A DNA stretch of 64,000 nt from Roseibium polysiphoniae (GCF_014842925.1 NZ_JACYXJ010000001.1:434001-498000); one strand, 5' to 3'. Positions 46,884 through 56,340 are shown, counted from the stretch's first letter. Numbers and translations: made by a program. Notes: generated from the letters alone by a model not told the origin.

Positions 46884-48252
46884 GGGCTGCGGCCTCCCGG
46901 CCCGCGATACGTCCGAAGACTGTGCCGATGGTCATCCCGAAGCCGGCCAGATAGCCCTGGCCGAGAATGGACCCGGCCATGGTTTCACCCGCAGCCCAGA
47001 GGTTCTTGATGGGACCGTCTTGCGTGCTGCATTGGGCGTTCTCATCGACCTTCAGGCCGAGATAGGTGAAGGTTACGCCGGTGCGCAGCGAGTAACCGTA
47101 GAACGGCGGTTCGGTGATCGGCCGGGCCCAGTTGGTCTTGGCAGGCGTCAGTCCGGAGGTCGCCACACCGTCGAGCTCTGTCGGATGGAAGCCGGTTTGA
47201 TCCCCGCAGGCAGCGTTGAAGTCATCGACGGTCGAACGCAGCCTATCGGCAGGCAATCCCATCTGTCTCGCGAGATCCTCGATCGTGTCCGCCTTCAAAG
47301 GTGGAAACACCGACGGCATGAAGAGGTTCAGGGACTTGGCGTCGATGATGACATAGCCGACCTGATCGGGCTGAGCAGCCACCAGCCGGCCCCAGATCGC
47401 ATAGCGCTTGGGCCAAACGTCCTCGCCCTCATCGTAGAAGCGCTCGGCGTTCTTGTTGACGACAATGGAGAAGGGAACGCAGTCAAGACGCGTGACGATG
47501 CCGCCGTCGAACTTGGGTGCCCGGCCGTCGATGGCCACGGCGTGGCATTGATCGGCATCCCCGACCGACTGTACACCCTGATCCAGCAAATCGGCCAAAA
47601 CCACGCCGCGATTGTAGGGCGTCCCGCGAATAAGGAAGTTCTTCGCTGCCGGGCCCCAGGCGCGGGTCAACCACTCCGTGTCGGCCTGAAATCCGCCGGA
47701 TGCGACAACGACCGCCTTGGGCGTGATGCGGTGGATCTCGCCACCGTGGCTGTAGTCGATCCACGCGATCTGATCGCCAGCAAGTTCCAGATGGGTGACC
47801 TGTGCCTCATACAGAACGTCGATGCCGAGTTTTGCAGCGGTCCGGTAGTAGGCGTTGACCAGCGATTTTCCGCCGCCCATGAAGAAGGCATTCGTGCGAG
47901 CGAGAGACAGGGTGCCTGACAGGGACGGCTGGAAATGCACGCCATGGTCCTGCATCCAGGGGAGGCATTCTTCGGAGCTGCGGATCGCAAGCCTGGCGAG
48001 GTCTCCATCGGTCTTTCCGGCCGTCACCTTCATCAGGTCGGCCAGATATTCGTCTTCGCTGTAGTCATCGACAAGCGGACCCAATGGCCCCTTGTGCATG
48101 CAGCGGAAGTTGCGCGTGTGGCGTGAGTTGCCACCGCGATAGGCCTTGGGAGCCGTCTCGAGGATCAACACGCTGGCGCCGGCTTCTGCCGCAGTCATCG
48201 CTGCGCAAAGAGCCGCATTCCCGCCACCGATGACAACCACATCATGTGCCAT
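46873..48252 (-). CDS. tcuA: FAD-dependent tricarballylate dehydrogenase TcuA
   Basis: TcuA oxidises tricarballylate to cis-aconitate. The 459-residue flavoprotein (fumarate reductase/SdhA-like family) has the FAD loop VVVIGGGNAALCAAMTAAEAG with GGNSRHTRNFR, an FAD-interacting RGVVLADLLDQGVQSV region, and the C-terminal LWAAGETMAGSILGQGYLAG. The substrate could be another tricarboxylic or 2-methylated acid. ATG 48252 lies just after the gntR stop, so these genes are an operon. Confidence 0.92.
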   Translation of the reverse strand: MAHDVVVIGGGNAALCAAMTAAEAGASVLILETAPKAYRGGNSRHTRNFRCMHKGPLGPLVDDYSEDEYLADLMKVTAGKTDGDLARLAIRSSEECLPWMQDHGVHFQPSLSGTLSLARTNAFFMGGGKSLVNAYYRTAAKLGIDVLYEAQVTHLELAGDQIAWIDYSHGGEIHRITPKAVVVASGGFQADTEWLTRAWGPAAKNFLIRGTPYNRGVVLADLLDQGVQSVGDADQCHAVAIDGRAPKFDGGIVTRLDCVPFSIVVNKNAERFYDEGEDVWPKRYAIWGRLVAAQPDQVGYVIIDAKSLNLFMPSVFPPLKADTIEDLARQMGLPADRLRSTVDDFNAACGDQTGFHPTELDGVATSGLTPAKTNWARPITEPPFYGYSLRTGVTFTYLGLKVDENAQCSTQDGPIKNLWAAGETMAGSILGQGYLAGFGMTIGTVFGRIAGREAAAHAS

Positions 48253-48253
48253 C

Positions 48254-48952
48254 TTACAGCAGCCCCTCGTCGAAGAACGGGCGGGACCGCAAGGCGCGGA
48301 CACGAACACGCTGTGCAGATTCAATGTGAGAGCGCATCGCTGCCTCTGCCAGCCGACCGTCACGCGCCTTGATGGCTTCCAGAACCCCGAAATGCTCTTC
48401 AATCGCCCGTTCGGCGCGGTCGGCCTGGCTCAATGTCGTGGGGCCAAGGATCATGAGCGTCTTCTGCAAGGTGGTGACGGCACCGAGCAGGAAGCGGTTC
48501 TTGGCCGCGTCCATGATGGCTGCATGGAACTGGCGATTGAGCAAAATCGCATCCGGCGAGCTTCCCGCCGCCTTTAGCTCGAGATTGAGCGCTTCCAGCT
48601 CTTCAATTTCGATCTCGGAGGCAGCTTGAGCGGCGAGGCGCGCCGCGGTTCCCTCAAGCACCGCTCGCATCTCATAGAGCTCCATGACCTCTGAATAATC
48701 GAGCTGGCGGATGGTCGCTCCCTGGCGCGGGACGTGGAAGACGATGCCATCGGCCTCAAGCTGGCGAATGGCCTCGCGCACCGGCGTGCGGCTCACGCCC
48801 AATCGCTCCGCCAGTTCGGTTTCCCGCAACCTGTCGCCTGAATTCAGCTGGCCAGACCGGATCTCTTCGAGAAGTTGCCGGTAAGCGGAATTTCCTTGCG
48901 GGCCTTCCTGTGTGCCGTCTTGCAGATTGTCCTCGGATGTCATCTCAAACAT
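48254..48952 (-). CDS. GntR-family regulator, FCD (FadR) subfamily
   Basis: A 232-residue regulator with an N-terminal winged helix (GDRLRETELAERLGVSRTPVRE, residues ~25-90) and an FCD effector domain (~95-232) with metal-binding-type histidines NRQFHAAIMDAA and the HIESAQRVR helix. It lies one base upstream of tcuA and divergent from an AbrB-family gene; a palindrome at 48976-48993 just upstream is its probable operator. Start: ATG 48952 (AAGGA upstream) is preferred to ATG 48943. Confidence 0.92.
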   Translation of the reverse strand: MFEMTSEDNLQDGTQEGPQGNSAYRQLLEEIRSGQLNSGDRLRETELAERLGVSRTPVREAIRQLEADGIVFHVPRQGATIRQLDYSEVMELYEMRAVLEGTAARLAAQAASEIEIEELEALNLELKAAGSSPDAILLNRQFHAAIMDAAKNRFLLGAVTTLQKTLMILGPTTLSQADRAERAIEEHFGVLEAIKARDGRLAEAAMRSHIESAQRVRVRALRSRPFFDEGLL

Positions 48953-48975
48953 GATCCTTGCTTTTCGCATCCAAA

Positions 48976-48993
48976 TGTATACAGTTGGATACA
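48976..48993. promoter_or_regulatory. Probable GntR/FCD operator
   Basis: TGTATACAGTTGGATACA is an imperfect palindrome: 8-base arms match at 7 positions around GT. Its position between the divergent gntR-tcuAB and AbrB-family genes, and the TGTATAC core, fit a FadR-subfamily operator. Autoregulation and joint control of both units are inferred. Confidence 0.65.
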
Positions 48994-49012
48994 TAAATGT
49001 CAATCAGGTGAA

Positions 49013-50071
49013 ATGCGGATGTCCTTCTCCAGTCGAACCGTGAAAATGCGTGCCGCGACACTCGCAGTGTCCTGTGCTGGAACCGCGGTGTTCTATCTGT
49101 TCGACCTGCCGCTGCCGTTTCTCTTCGGGCCGATGATTGCCTGTTTGCTGGCAGCGTTATCCGGGATGGAATTGAAAGGCTTCGGAGCCATATCCGTCGG
49201 CGCACGCTCGATCCTCGGGGTGGCGATCGGTGCGTCGATTTCGCCTGCGCTCTTTGCCAATGCCCCCGCCATGGCTGGGTCGATCGCCCTCGTGCCGATC
49301 TTCATCGGGCTGTGCGGCCTGATCGGCGTGCCGTTCTTCCAGCGTGTGTGGGGCTTTGACCGCCCGACCGCCTACTATGCGGCGATGCCCGGCGGGCTTC
49401 AGGACATGGTGATCTTCGGAACCGAGGCCGGCGGGAACGCCCGCTCGCTGTCGCTGGTCCATGCGACACGGATCCTGTTCATCGTGACCATTGCGCCAGT
49501 GCTGCTCGTGAATGTTTATGGCGCAGGCCTGAGCCATCCGCTGGGCGAACCGGTTATGGGCTTCCCCCTGTCAGAGCTGCTGATCATGTCCCTGGCGGCC
49601 ATCGTTGGCTGGAAAGGAGGAGAGCGGATTGGTCTTTTCGGGGCGTCCATCCTCGGGCCGATGATTGTGACCGCGATTCTGTCCCTGACAGATGTGATCC
49701 ACATGCGCCCACCGCGCGAGGCGATCCTCGCGGCGCAGTTCCTGATCGGAGCCGGTATCGGGGTTCACTTCGTCGGCATGACCTTGTCGGAATTTCGCTG
49801 GATCGTTTCAGCCGGACTTTCCTATGTTGCCGTGCTCGCGGTGCTCTCAGCCGTGTTCAGCTGGATCGTGATGCATTTCGGACTTGGTCATCCGATCGAG
49901 GCTTTTCTTGCCTTTGCCCCGGGAGGGCAGGCGGAAATGACGGTTCTGGCGATCGTGACGGGCTCAGACCTTGGTTTTGTCATCGCCCATCATCTGACCC
50001 GGATCGTCCTGGTGATCACCGGGGCGCCACTCATAGCTGCGATCATCCAGCGCGCCAGACCTCGGGGTTGA
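49013..50071 (+). CDS. AbrB-family membrane protein (ammonia monooxygenase-annotated)
   Basis: A 352-residue protein with about 10 hydrophobic helices in two homologous halves (GPMIACLLAALSGMELKGFG and the later GPMIVTAILSLTDVIHM region). It belongs to the bacterial AbrB/AmoA-like membrane family; the 'ammonia monooxygenase' label is traditional and not supported by metal-site evidence. It shares its promoter region with gntR and so is probably a carrier of the same regulon. Its 3' end overlaps the convergent hydroxyacid dehydrogenase by 29 bases. Confidence 0.82.
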   Translation: MRMSFSSRTVKMRAATLAVSCAGTAVFYLFDLPLPFLFGPMIACLLAALSGMELKGFGAISVGARSILGVAIGASISPALFANAPAMAGSIALVPIFIGLCGLIGVPFFQRVWGFDRPTAYYAAMPGGLQDMVIFGTEAGGNARSLSLVHATRILFIVTIAPVLLVNVYGAGLSHPLGEPVMGFPLSELLIMSLAAIVGWKGGERIGLFGASILGPMIVTAILSLTDVIHMRPPREAILAAQFLIGAGIGVHFVGMTLSEFRWIVSAGLSYVAVLAVLSAVFSWIVMHFGLGHPIEAFLAFAPGGQAEMTVLAIVTGSDLGFVIAHHLTRIVLVITGAPLIAAIIQRARPRG

Positions 50072-51020
50072 TCATGTGGATTGGAGCGCCTTCGCCATAG
50101 GCTTTCACCTGATCGAAAATATCTGAGAACTGCAGATCGAACTCATCCTCGGTGACGAAGCCGATATGGGGCGTCGCGATGAGATTGGGATGAGCGAGGA
50201 GCGGGTCGGCGGGGTCAGATTGCGGCTCGACATCAAAAACGTCGATGGCCGCTGTGCCGGGCCGGCCAGTGTTCAGAGCGTCGAGCAAAGCTCCAGGGGC
50301 GATCAGCCCTGCACGGGATGTGTTGACGAAGACCGAACCTGGCTGCATCTGCGCGAGATCTGCCGAAGTGATGATGCCTTTTGTATCCGGCTTCAGCCGG
50401 ACATGGACTGAAACCACATCACTGTCGCCAAAGAAGGCCTCCCGACTGTCGGCAACAACTGCGCCGTCCGCTTTCGCGCGTGCGCGCCCGTCCTCGGATG
50501 ACCACCAGACGACATTCATCCCGAACGCCTCGGCATAGCCGGCGACTGTCTTGGCGATACGGCCGTAGCCGTAGAGACCGAGACGTCGTCCCCGCAGGGT
50601 TTTGCCCACGCCCATTTGCCACTGGCCTGCTTTGACGGAGGCCATCTGTTTGGGAAGCTGACGCATCCCGCACATGATCAGAGCCCAGGTCAGTTCAGCG
50701 GCTGCATAGGACGGTGTGCCAGCATGCATGTTGGAGCACAGCAGAACGCCATTGTCCGTGCATGCGGGAACATCAACATGAGGATAGACGCTGCGCTGGC
50801 TGATCAGGCGCAGGTTGGGCAATTTCTCCAGCAGCGTCCGGGTCACCTTGGTGCGTTCGCGAAACAGGACCAGCACGTCGGCGTCCTTCAGACGATCTGC
50901 CAGCAACGCCTCGTCCTCAACATGGTCGTTCCAGACTGTGACGTCCTGACCATCGAGCTTGTCATAGCAGGGCAGGCCGCGAAGCGTATCAAACCAATCA
51001 TCGAGAATATGGACTTTCAT
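50043..51020 (-). CDS. D-2-hydroxyacid dehydrogenase family protein
   Basis: A 325-residue NAD(P)-dependent enzyme of the D-isomer 2-hydroxyacid dehydrogenase family. The nucleotide loop is LRGRRLGLYGYGRIAKTVAGY, the catalytic Arg lies in SVFVNTSRAGLIAPGAL, and Glu/His in VFDVEPQSDPADPLLAHPN and TPHIGFVTEDEFD. It is the last gene of the tctC-tctAB-prpF-uspA operon, suggesting it works on a hydroxyacid from the same pathway. Substrate unproven. Confidence 0.9.
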   Translation of the reverse strand: MKVHILDDWFDTLRGLPCYDKLDGQDVTVWNDHVEDEALLADRLKDADVLVLFRERTKVTRTLLEKLPNLRLISQRSVYPHVDVPACTDNGVLLCSNMHAGTPSYAAAELTWALIMCGMRQLPKQMASVKAGQWQMGVGKTLRGRRLGLYGYGRIAKTVAGYAEAFGMNVVWWSSEDGRARAKADGAVVADSREAFFGDSDVVSVHVRLKPDTKGIITSADLAQMQPGSVFVNTSRAGLIAPGALLDALNTGRPGTAAIDVFDVEPQSDPADPLLAHPNLIATPHIGFVTEDEFDLQFSDIFDQVKAYGEGAPIHMINPEVWRAG

Positions 51021-51072
51021 CGGTCTTCAATCCGGCTGTGTTGACTTAGATGGTTCGCGGTTCTCCGCCGTA

Positions 51073-51891
51073 TCAGTGCGACAGAAGGACCGGAATCGAG
51101 GTGTTTTTAAGAACCCTTGCGGTGACCCCGCCGAGGAAGTCCTCGCGAAACTTTGAGTGCTCATAGGCGCCCATGACCAGCACGCAGGGATCATTTTCCG
51201 CGCAATAGGCGATCAGTGCCCGAGCGATACCAGGCACCGGTGCAATGACCTTGTGGCTTGCGTTGATCTTATGGCGTTCAAGGTGCTGCATGAGCTCCAA
51301 AACGGGGCGTGGTGTGGGCTGGTCCTCCACGGTCAGAACCGTGACCTCGCCTTGGTCCTCAAGAACACCTAGACTGTCCGAGAGAGCCCTGGCGGAGGCG
51401 CGGCTACCGTCCCAGACAATCGCCGCGCGCTCATGCCTGGCGACAGAATCATACCCTTCCGGCACGATCAGGACCGGACGCCCGCTCATCAAGGCAATGC
51501 GATCGGGGTGCTGCATGACGTGTTCATCCGTGCCTTCAGAGCGATCCTGCCCCATGATCAGAATGTCGTAGCCGCGCGCGCATTCGGAAATCACCGCATC
51601 GACACGGCCCGCCTCGCGTTGGAAGTGCAGTCTGTCACCAAGTGCCAAACCGTCGCGCATGGCCTCGAACCGCGTCTCGATTTCGTCGAGAATGTCGGCA
51701 TTTGCCTGTTCGATGATTTCCTTCGCCTTGGCAGGAACCCATGCCGCCCGACTTTCGATCACCTCATGCTTGGAGTGAGCCAGAAGCGCCGTGACATGCG
51801 CGCCATTGCGGGCAAGAGACGCGGCATATTTCAGTGCCGAAACGGCGCTTTCCGATCCGTTGAAGGCCACGAGGATATTGTAGATGCTCAT
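51073..51891 (-). CDS. Universal stress protein, tandem UspA domains
   Basis: A 272-residue protein with two Usp domains (~1-140 and ~150-272). The second carries an ATP-type loop LVMGAYEHSKFREDFLGGVT, as in E. coli UspE-like proteins. The first lacks a clear Gly-rich loop. It lies ten bases after prpF and 52 before the hydroxyacid dehydrogenase, so is cotranscribed with tricarboxylate genes; the reason is unknown. Confidence 0.92.
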   Translation of the reverse strand: MSIYNILVAFNGSESAVSALKYAASLARNGAHVTALLAHSKHEVIESRAAWVPAKAKEIIEQANADILDEIETRFEAMRDGLALGDRLHFQREAGRVDAVISECARGYDILIMGQDRSEGTDEHVMQHPDRIALMSGRPVLIVPEGYDSVARHERAAIVWDGSRASARALSDSLGVLEDQGEVTVLTVEDQPTPRPVLELMQHLERHKINASHKVIAPVPGIARALIAYCAENDPCVLVMGAYEHSKFREDFLGGVTARVLKNTSIPVLLSH

Positions 51892-51900
51892 TCTGACCGC

Positions 51901-52986
51901 CTATCCGATTGCGACAATGTCAGGGATATAGACATGCCCGTCTGCAAGTTTTCTGGCGGTGCGCACCAGACCGGCAGACTTCAACTCGAAGCCGTTGTCC
52001 GAGGAATAGTCGACCAGGACATCGATCGTGCCGGAGGCATGTTCGAGCACGACTTCGACAGGACTGGTCGACGGGCGTGTCAAAAGACCATCTGCAACGG
52101 AGCCGGGGGTGAGGGCGCATGACGCAAGACACTGCGCACCTGTCACGGCCATGGTCGGGTGCGTTTTCCAGGGCATAAAGTAGCGCGCGGCAATCGTGCC
52201 CCCCTGATTGGCGGGGGCCAGAAGACCGAATTTTGGCGTCACCGATTTGGAGACGTCTCCCATACCCATTCTTTTGCCCGCCTCGATGCGGATTGCTTCC
52301 ATGCGCTCGAAGAAGGCTGTGTCGGCGTCGAGCTGCTCCGCGCTTTCGTGCCCCGTCAGACCAAAGTCACTCGCGCGGGCGATCACCAGCGGCATGGCGA
52401 CATCCATGCAGGTGACTTCAATTCCCTGAACAGTATCTCTCAGGTTTCCTGTTGGCAGGAAGGCTCCGGTGGATGACCCGACAACGCCCATGAAGGACAG
52501 CAGGATCGGTGCGGCGGCACCAGGCACACCCGCGATTTCTGTGTCGCCTTGATAGGTGAGAACACCGCCAGGCGTCTGGACCCTGGAAATCACCTGGGCG
52601 CCGGTGTTGACGGCCCGGATGCGGATCTCCGTCTCATCCCCGGTGGGTTTCACCAGACCCAATTCAATCGCCGCCGGTCCGACGCCGGACAGGATGTTGC
52701 CACAGGTCGGCTTGAAGTCGACCAGCTTTTCCTCAACGGAGACCTGGGCAAAGAAATAGTCGACGTCGGCCCAGTCATCGTCGGACGCGGACAACATCGC
52801 CACCTTTGTGGCCACCGCGGCGCCGCCACCGATGCCGTCGATGTTGAGTGGATGACCGGCTCCTACGGCGTCGATCAGGACCTTTGACAAAGCCTCCAGA
52901 TCGGCAGGCACTTCCTCGCGCCGGAAGTAGGGACCTTTGGACGTCCCGCCACGCATGAAGATGAATGGGATCGCGGTCTGGCTCAT
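51901..52986 (-). CDS. prpF: PrpF-family isomerase (aconitate/methylaconitate or oxalomesaconate tautomerase)
   Basis: A 361-residue PrpF-fold protein (two diaminopimelate-epimerase-like domains). Signatures are PFIFMRGGTSKGPYFRREE, IDGIGGGAAVATKVAML, FKPTCGNILSGVGPAAIE and FGLLAPANQGGTIAARYF. PrpF members isomerise 2-methylaconitate or trans-aconitate; others act on 4-oxalomesaconate. Its ATG overlaps the tctAB stop by four bases, implying shared substrate with the transporter. Which acid is used cannot be decided from sequence. Confidence 0.9.
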   Translation of the reverse strand: MSQTAIPFIFMRGGTSKGPYFRREEVPADLEALSKVLIDAVGAGHPLNIDGIGGGAAVATKVAMLSASDDDWADVDYFFAQVSVEEKLVDFKPTCGNILSGVGPAAIELGLVKPTGDETEIRIRAVNTGAQVISRVQTPGGVLTYQGDTEIAGVPGAAAPILLSFMGVVGSSTGAFLPTGNLRDTVQGIEVTCMDVAMPLVIARASDFGLTGHESAEQLDADTAFFERMEAIRIEAGKRMGMGDVSKSVTPKFGLLAPANQGGTIAARYFMPWKTHPTMAVTGAQCLASCALTPGSVADGLLTRPSTSPVEVVLEHASGTIDVLVDYSSDNGFELKSAGLVRTARKLADGHVYIPDIVAIG

Positions 52987-55013
52987 TTCAGCGGCCACGG
53001 CAGATCGGCCGCTCCCTGAAGGAGACCAGGAGGAAAGTCCCGGTTCAATGCACCGGCCATGAGGCACATGAAGCCGATCCCCGCACCGGTCAGGGCCAAG
53101 GTCTTGACCCAGCCGCAGCCGGCGCGAACCCTGAGGAACGTGATCAGGAAACCGACCAGCGCCAGAATGAACCCTACAAACCAGGTCGCTGTGATCAGCG
53201 CGGCAAACCACGCCAGTGTCGGCCAGAGCCCATAGGGTGCGTCCGCATCTTCGCCGGCAATTTCCTTGTCCGCAAAGATCACATCACCTTCGGGCCGACG
53301 CATCATCTGGATGAGCAGGATCGAGCAGCAGGCCAGGGACAGGCCGCCAACGACCAGTGGAATGACCTTGTCGGTCATATTGTAGTCGGGGATCATGTTG
53401 GCGTTGACCAGCGCGAACAGCAGGTAACCTGCGATCACCAGCAAAAAGACGAGCGGCGCGCGCTTCGAGCCCGATTGGACGTCGCCCTCGGCCATGATCG
53501 TCTTGGCTTGGCGAATTCCCAAAATGACGGACACGACCGTGATGATGATCAGCACGATCACGATCGGGCTGAAGACGTAGTCGATGCCCCTTTCAAAGCT
53601 CTCGCGAAAGCGGAAGCTTGCGATCTGAAAAGCCTGATTGGTGAACTTCTCGACCGGGTTTGAAAGGACAAAGCCAATGAGGAACGCCGGGCGCGACCAG
53701 TCAAAACGGCGCAGGAAGATGCCAATGAGGCCGATGGCAAACAAGGCAAGGAGATCTTCGAAGTTCTGACCGCTTTGGAACGCAGCGAAACTGATCAACA
53801 TGAACAGGAACGGCGCAAGATAGGTAAAGCGGATCGTGGTCAACTTGGCGATGCCGCCAGAGGCTGCGATGCACAGAACCGTTCCCAGGACATTTGCAAG
53901 GGCAAGCAGCCAGACGATGGAGTAGGTGATGTCCAGATTGCTCTTCAGCATTCCGGGGCCGACTTCAATGTCACCAGAGCCGAGCAGGGCGACCGCGCCA
54001 ATGAAAATCGCCATGGAGCCGGAACCTGGAATGCCGAACAGAAGCGTCGGCACAAGTCCGCCACCTTCCTTGGCATTGTTCGAGCTCTCCGGTCCGATCA
54101 CACCGCGGACTTCGCCCTTGCCGAAGTTGCTCTTGTCCTTTGTGGTCTGGACTGTATGGCCATAGGCAATCCAGTCGACGACCGATCCGCCCAAGCCAGG
54201 AATAATGCCGACGACAACGCCGATGATCGAGCACCGCACGGAAAGCCAGATATTGGCAAACCAGTCCTTGATCCCCTCGACCCATCCAGCGCCAAGACTT
54301 GAGCCCTTTGCGATCGAACGATCTTGCCGGAGAAGGGAGACGATTTCCGGTATTGCAAAGACACCGAGACCGACGATGACCAGCTTGAGGCCGTCCGTCA
54401 GATAGGGAATGTCATAGGTCGCCATGCGCAGGCTGCCGCCCGCATCCGCCTCGCCGATCGTGCCGACCATCAGTCCGAGGCCAGCCGCAGCCAGCCCCTT
54501 GAGAGGAATGCGGCCCGCAAGGACCGCGACCATGGAAAGCCCCAGGATCGTGATCATGAGCATTTCCGGCAAGCCGAAGGCAAGCACGATGGGCCGGGCG
54601 ACGAGAATGAAGACAGTGAGGAAGCTGGCGCCGATCAGACCGCCGAACAGCGACGAGGCGAACGCGGCCGAAAGCGCCCGCGCGGCTTCACCCTTCTTTG
54701 CCATCGGAAAGCCGTCCAGCACGGTGGCCTGAGACGCCGACGAGCCTGGAATGCCCATCAAGACCGATGCGAATGTATCGGAGGTTGGCACAACCGCGAC
54801 CATGCCGATCATCAGTGCAAGGCCGAGGATCGGGTCCATGCCGAACATGAAAGGCAGCAAAAGCGAGAGACCTGCGATGCCGCCGAGACCGGGGAAAACC
54901 CCGACCGCGAGCCCCATCACGACCCCGAGAAACAGGTATCCCAGGACAACGGGTTGCAGGATCAGAGCCCACGCTTCTCCGAGCGCAGGCAGAGCTACGT
55001 CGAACGCTTCCAT
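52983..55013 (-). CDS. tctA: Tripartite tricarboxylate transporter, TctA fused to TctB-like domain
   Basis: A 676-residue inner-membrane protein. Residues ~1-500 are TctA: VGVFPGLGGIAGLSLLLPFM, GIPGSSASQATVLDGFPMAK and GIIPGLGGSVVDWIAYG are the conserved glycine-proline motifs. The C-terminal ~150 residues add four hydrophobic helices (DKVIPLVVGGLSLACCSIL and others), fitting a TctB small subunit. No separate tctB gene is nearby, so this is a natural A-B fusion. It lies 96 bases after tctC and overlaps prpF by four bases. Confidence 0.92.
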   Translation of the reverse strand: MEAFDVALPALGEAWALILQPVVLGYLFLGVVMGLAVGVFPGLGGIAGLSLLLPFMFGMDPILGLALMIGMVAVVPTSDTFASVLMGIPGSSASQATVLDGFPMAKKGEAARALSAAFASSLFGGLIGASFLTVFILVARPIVLAFGLPEMLMITILGLSMVAVLAGRIPLKGLAAAGLGLMVGTIGEADAGGSLRMATYDIPYLTDGLKLVIVGLGVFAIPEIVSLLRQDRSIAKGSSLGAGWVEGIKDWFANIWLSVRCSIIGVVVGIIPGLGGSVVDWIAYGHTVQTTKDKSNFGKGEVRGVIGPESSNNAKEGGGLVPTLLFGIPGSGSMAIFIGAVALLGSGDIEVGPGMLKSNLDITYSIVWLLALANVLGTVLCIAASGGIAKLTTIRFTYLAPFLFMLISFAAFQSGQNFEDLLALFAIGLIGIFLRRFDWSRPAFLIGFVLSNPVEKFTNQAFQIASFRFRESFERGIDYVFSPIVIVLIIITVVSVILGIRQAKTIMAEGDVQSGSKRAPLVFLLVIAGYLLFALVNANMIPDYNMTDKVIPLVVGGLSLACCSILLIQMMRRPEGDVIFADKEIAGEDADAPYGLWPTLAWFAALITATWFVGFILALVGFLITFLRVRAGCGWVKTLALTGAGIGFMCLMAGALNRDFPPGLLQGAADLPWPLK

Positions 55014-55109
55014 GGAAGCTGCCTTTCTAAAAATTTATCAGGAAATCAGGCGGGTGGGAGCGCGGCTGTGGTCGATGGGGAGAGCCGCGCACCCGGCCGA
55101 GGCTGAAAC

Positions 55110-56198
55110 TTACTTGAGCTCAACGCCGTAGGCTTCTTTGAGCCAGTTCAGGACGTAGGTCTTTGCTTCCGCCGGAACGTTTGTCGCCGTCCCAAGAGCT
55201 GTCTGTGCGCCTTCACCGGTGAAGACCGGATATTTGCCGACGCGCTTTGAGGAGATCTTCGCGAAGTCTGCATCGGCAACGACCGCTTCAAAGGCAGCGG
55301 TGTAGGTGTCGATGACATCCTGCGGCGTGCCTGCAGGCAGGAAGGCCAGCTTTTGAACCGGGAACCCGGCGACAAAGAAGGCTTTCCAGGCATCCCAGGC
55401 TTCACCGGAGGTCTCGCAACCATCCGTTGCTTCGCAGACTTCCTTGAAGGTCGCGATGTCTGGGAACGTCGGATCACGAACGATGTTGCCGTCGGCGTCC
55501 AATGCGCCCCAGGTCATCATCGGCACGGCCTTGCCCTGTTCAACCAGGTCGACGCCGCCCTTCAGGTAGCCGGAAGATGTCTGGTAGTCGATGGTGGCTT
55601 CACCGCGTTCGAACATCAGGCGGCCATCACCGCGGCCCTTGATGCCGAAGACCGGCTCGACCTTCATCCCAAGCATCTGCCAGGCGAGAAGCGGCACCAG
55701 ATCAAGACGGGTTGCGCCCTGGGAGCCATAAATGAAGTTCGTGTCCTTGAGGGCATTCGCGGTGCCGTCGAACTTTGCGCCATCGTCGGCATTCAGATAG
55801 GCGACGCCGCCGGTGCCGGAAGCCATGACTGCGTTCCAGTCCTTGTATTCATAGCGAACACGAGGGTCACCAAGCAGATAGGGGAACTGTGTCGAACCGG
55901 AAGATCCGAAAAGCAGCGTGCCGTCGTCATACTTCTGTTTCTGGAACCAGTTTGCGCCCTTGGTGGAGCCGGCGCCCGGCATGAACTTGACCACAACGGT
56001 GGGCTTGCCCGGCAATGCATCAGCCAGAAGCGGCGCAAAGAAGTTGGCCCATTTGGCTGAACCGCCTGTCTCGGAGAACGGGATCACCCATTCGATTGTC
56101 TTGCCGGCGAAATCGACTTCCGCAACTGCAGGCGCAGTCAAGGCGGTGGTGGCAACAAGTCCGCAGACAGCATTGCGCACAAAGCTAGAAATGGTCAT
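55110..56198 (-). CDS. tctC: Tripartite tricarboxylate transporter substrate-binding protein TctC
   Basis: A 362-residue periplasmic receptor with signal peptide MTISSFVRNAVCGLVATTA plus LTAPAVAE. TctC features are IEWVIPFSETGGSAKWANFF, FMPGAGSTKGANWF and GTPQDVIDTYTAAFE. It is some 40 residues longer than typical TctC (~320), with an extra Cys pair (VCEATDGC) that could form a disulphide. It heads tctC-tctAB-prpF-uspA-dehydrogenase and is divergent from tctDE. Confidence 0.9.
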   Translation of the reverse strand: MTISSFVRNAVCGLVATTALTAPAVAEVDFAGKTIEWVIPFSETGGSAKWANFFAPLLADALPGKPTVVVKFMPGAGSTKGANWFQKQKYDDGTLLFGSSGSTQFPYLLGDPRVRYEYKDWNAVMASGTGGVAYLNADDGAKFDGTANALKDTNFIYGSQGATRLDLVPLLAWQMLGMKVEPVFGIKGRGDGRLMFERGEATIDYQTSSGYLKGGVDLVEQGKAVPMMTWGALDADGNIVRDPTFPDIATFKEVCEATDGCETSGEAWDAWKAFFVAGFPVQKLAFLPAGTPQDVIDTYTAAFEAVVADADFAKISSKRVGKYPVFTGEGAQTALGTATNVPAEAKTYVLNWLKEAYGVELK

Positions 56199-56266
56199 TA
56201 GATCCTCCCAGTTGACCTGACATGCACTTTAGCGCCTCTTCGCCTCAGAGCATGTCACTATGATTT

Positions 56267-56283
56267 CGGGGATTGATTCCCCG
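56267..56283. promoter_or_regulatory. Inverted repeat between tctC and tctD
   Basis: CGGGGA and TCCCCG are perfect 6-base arms separated by five bases, in the divergent promoter region. It may be a TctD-binding site or a leader hairpin of tctD; no experimental basis is available. Confidence 0.4.
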
Positions 56284-56340
56284 TTCAATGTCGCCACCAT
56301 TGAAAGCCAACCTTGCAATAAGCTTGCAGGAGCAAGAAAA

